Source: Actinomycetes bacterium
GTDB lineage: Bacteria; Actinomycetota; Actinomycetes; JAJYSQ01
Direction of reading: 5' to 3'
Assembly (NCBI GenBank): GCA_021793495.1
Contig: JAJYSQ010000093.1
Location: 1-6,777, forward strand
Length of the DNA: 6,777 bases
Position 1 is the first letter of the stretch. Each line of letters starts with the position of its first letter. This document shows, piece after piece, positions 5,131-6,777 of the stretch. A model generated the notes under the pieces. It saw only the letters and a program-made list of their open reading frames with translations, made no database searches and had not been told where the DNA came from. Position numbers and translations under genes: made by a program.

Positions 5131-5468
5131 GCGAGCCGGCCTGCTGTGTCCCGCTGGCCGAGCTGATGGGGCCACCTCCGGAAGCGGTCCACCCCGACAG
5201 CGAGCGTCGCGACGCGGTCGGGGTGTTGGTCGACGCGGGCCTGGTCGCCCTGCCCGTCACCGACGACCCCGCCCGCCTGGTGGGCCTGTTGGACGAGGAG
5301 GATCTGCTGGTGCTGGCCGAGGACCCGCACCTGGTGGAGCACGCGGCCGAGGTCATGGCCGACCACCACGCAGGAGTGCCCCCCGTCGTAGACGACGAGG
5401 GCCACCTGGTCGGGGTGCCCACCCGCCGGGGGCTGCTCGAAGCGTGGTGGGCGGGGCGCCTGTGCTGA
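5127..5468 (+). CDS. CBS-like small protein with vicinal Cys-Cys, within ars operon
   Basis: A 113-residue soluble protein encoded between arsA and arsB. The GTG start overlaps the arsA stop (GTGA), with GGGGA at 5116-5120 as ribosome site. Two short halves, about residues 21-64 and 69-106, each carry the CBS hallmark of a strand ending in LPV or PPV, then Asp residues, then LVG (residues 39-54 and 83-97). The second is shortened, so the pair is degenerate. The extreme N-terminus has Cys6-Cys7 (SEPACCVP) and the last residue is Cys113; vicinal cysteines are the typical soft-metal ligand of ArsD. CBS pairs usually bind adenine nucleotides and regulate partner proteins. I infer an adenine nucleotide- or metalloid-sensing accessory of the ArsA-ArsB pump, untested. 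No membrane segment is seen. I know no gene name for it. Confidence 0.8.
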   Translation: MSEPACCVPLAELMGPPPEAVHPDSERRDAVGVLVDAGLVALPVTDDPARLVGLLDEEDLLVLAEDPHLVEHAAEVMADHHAGVPPVVDDEGHLVGVPTRRGLLEAWWAGRLC

Positions 5469-6777
5469 GCTTGGACGGGGCCGGGCTGACCGTCACGGCG
5501 GTGGCGATCTTCGCCGTCACCTTGACCCTGGTCATCGCCCAGCCCAAGGGCCTGTCCATCGGCTGGTCCGCCACTGCTGGCGCGGTGCTCGCCCTGGTGC
5601 TCGGGGTGGTGGACCTGGCGAATGTGGCCACCGTGTGGGGCATCGTGTGGAACGCCACGATCACCTTCGTGGCGGTGATCGTGGTCTCGTTGGTGTTGGA
5701 CCGGGTCGGGTTCTTCGAGTGGGCGGCCTTGCATATGCTCCGTGCCGCTCGGGGCAGCATCGTGCGGGCGTTCGTCTACCTGCTCGTGCTGGGCGCGCTG
5801 GTCGCCTCGCTGTTCGCCAACGACGGCGCGGCGCTGATCCTCACCCCGATCGTCTACGAGCAGATGCGCGCGCTCGGCTTCGAGCGCCGCCAGGCATTTC
5901 CGTTCGTGATGGCCGCGGGGTTCATCGCGGACACCACGAGCCTGCCGCTGGTCGTGTCAAACCTGGTCAACATCGTCAGCGCCAACTTCTTCCACATCGG
6001 CTTCGTCACCTACGCAGCCACCATGACCCCCGTCGATCTGGTCGCCTTCGTCGCCAGTGTCGGGGTGCTCTACGTCTTCTACCACCGCTCTCTGCCCGCC
6101 CGCTACGACCTCGAGATCCTTCCCGAGCCGAAGACGGCCATCCGGGACATCCGGTTGTTCCGGGCCGGCTGGGTGGTGCTCGGTGTGCTGCTGGCCGGGT
6201 ACCTCCTCTCCGAGCCGCTGCACTTCCCGGTCTCGGTCCCCGCATCGCTGGCCGCCGCGGCGTTCCTCGCCCTCGCGGCGCGCTCGGAGGCCATCTCCAG
6301 CTACAAGGTGCTGCGCGAGGCGCCGTGGAAGATCGTGGTGTTCTCGGTTGGCATGTACCTGGTGGTCTACGGGCTGTTCAACGCCGGGCTGACCGTGTAC
6401 CTCTCCGATGCCCTGCGGAGCGCGAGCCACGCCGGGGTGGTGCCGGCCGCCCTAGCCGGCGGGTTCGGCGCGGCAGGGCTGTCCGCGGTGATGAACAACA
6501 TGCCCACCGTGCTCATCGGGGCCTTGTCGATCCACGGCGCCCACGTCGCTGGCGTGACACACACCACCCTGGTCTACGCCAACGTCGTCGGTAGCGACCT
6601 CGGGCCCAAGTTCACCCCCATCGGCTCGCTCGCCACCCTGCTGTGGCTGCCCGTGCTGGAGACCAAGGGCATCACGATCAGCTGGGCGCAGTACTTCCGC
6701 CAGGGCATCGTGCTCACCGTCCCCGTCCTCGCCATCACCCTGCTGGCTCTGGCCGGCTGGGTGGCCCTCATCCACTA
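5462..6777 (+). CDS. arsB: ArsB arsenite/antimonite carrier (to window end)
   Basis: ArsB is the inner-membrane As(III)/Sb(III) carrier, working alone with the proton gradient or with ArsA as an ATP-driven pump. The frame is open for 438 codons to the last bases of the window and lines up along its whole length with R773 ArsB (429 residues). Landmarks are QPKGLSIGWSAT near the start, FANDGAALILTPI from 118, GFIADTTSLPLVVSNLVN at 153-170, MNNMPTVL from 344 and GSDLGPKFTPIGSLATLLW from 377. Hydrophobic segments occur throughout, consistent with about twelve membrane helices. The GTG start at 5462 has GGGCGGGG upstream (5449-5457) and overlaps the CBS-like gene by seven bases. The window stops at 'ta' right after the position where ArsB normally ends, so the protein is probably essentially complete, lacking only its stop codon. 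Confidence 0.95.
   Translation, partial: MLSLDGAGLTVTAVAIFAVTLTLVIAQPKGLSIGWSATAGAVLALVLGVVDLANVATVWGIVWNATITFVAVIVVSLVLDRVGFFEWAALHMLRAARGSIVRAFVYLLVLGALVASLFANDGAALILTPIVYEQMRALGFERRQAFPFVMAAGFIADTTSLPLVVSNLVNIVSANFFHIGFVTYAATMTPVDLVAFVASVGVLYVFYHRSLPARYDLEILPEPKTAIRDIRLFRAGWVVLGVLLAGYLLSEPLHFPVSVPASLAAAAFLALAARSEAISSYKVLREAPWKIVVFSVGMYLVVYGLFNAGLTVYLSDALRSASHAGVVPAALAGGFGAAGLSAVMNNMPTVLIGALSIHGAHVAGVTHTTLVYANVVGSDLGPKFTPIGSLATLLWLPVLETKGITISWAQYFRQGIVLTVPVLAITLLALAGWVALIH

Noticed and set aside
4084..5175. Long minus-strand open frame across arsA
   Set aside because: Low-complexity Gly/Arg/Gln-rich translation typical of the antisense of GC-rich genes; the plus strand carries well-conserved ArsA motifs throughout.
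5635..6594. 319-codon plus-strand frame inside arsB
   Set aside because: Arg/Gly-rich out-of-frame reading; the frame starting at GTG 5462 gives an end-to-end ArsB match.

Overview
The window looks like part of an actinobacterial (Actinomycetota) genome. It is GC-rich with strong G/C preference at third codon positions, uses GTG starts, and its genes overlap by a few bases. Genus cannot be read from the sequence. Two blocks of different character are separated by a decayed stretch.

Left block (about 1-1337, visibly less GC-rich): a possible 3' end of an upstream gene (stop at 111-113), a near-perfect 22-bp palindrome, an IspD/TarI-type cytidylyltransferase gene (281-1012) with its catalytic residues intact, and ten bases later a small zinc-ribbon protein (1023-1337) that carries an internal repeat and resembles small actinobacterial proteins often labelled 'bh protein'.

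Middle (about 1338-2020) has no convincing intact gene. It holds, in order, a minus-strand remnant of an IS630-type transposase C-terminus, a dense run of inverted repeats (about 1572-1852, including one with perfect 16-bp arms), and the 3' half of an ArsR-family regulator on the plus strand that has lost its 5' part and carries a frameshift. This resembles the scar at the edge of an acquired island.

Right block (1957-6777, very GC-rich) is an arsenic resistance cluster. On the minus strand are a regulator gene arsR (2415-2807) and, downstream of it, a small three-helix membrane protein (1957-2268). Divergent from arsR, on the plus strand, is the operon arsD - arsA - CBS-like gene - arsB. Its junctions overlap by 1, 4 and 7 bases, so translation is probably coupled.

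In the known system ArsD binds As(III)/Sb(III) through a Cys triad and hands it to ArsA, a two-domain ATPase that energises the membrane carrier ArsB. ArsR represses the genes until metalloid binds. All expected metal-binding cysteines of ArsD and ArsA are present. The unusual member is the 113-residue protein between arsA and arsB: a compact, degenerate CBS-like pair preceded by a vicinal Cys-Cys and ending in Cys. No arsenate reductase (arsC) is present in the window. ArsB runs to the last base, where the final 'ta' may be the start of its stop codon.
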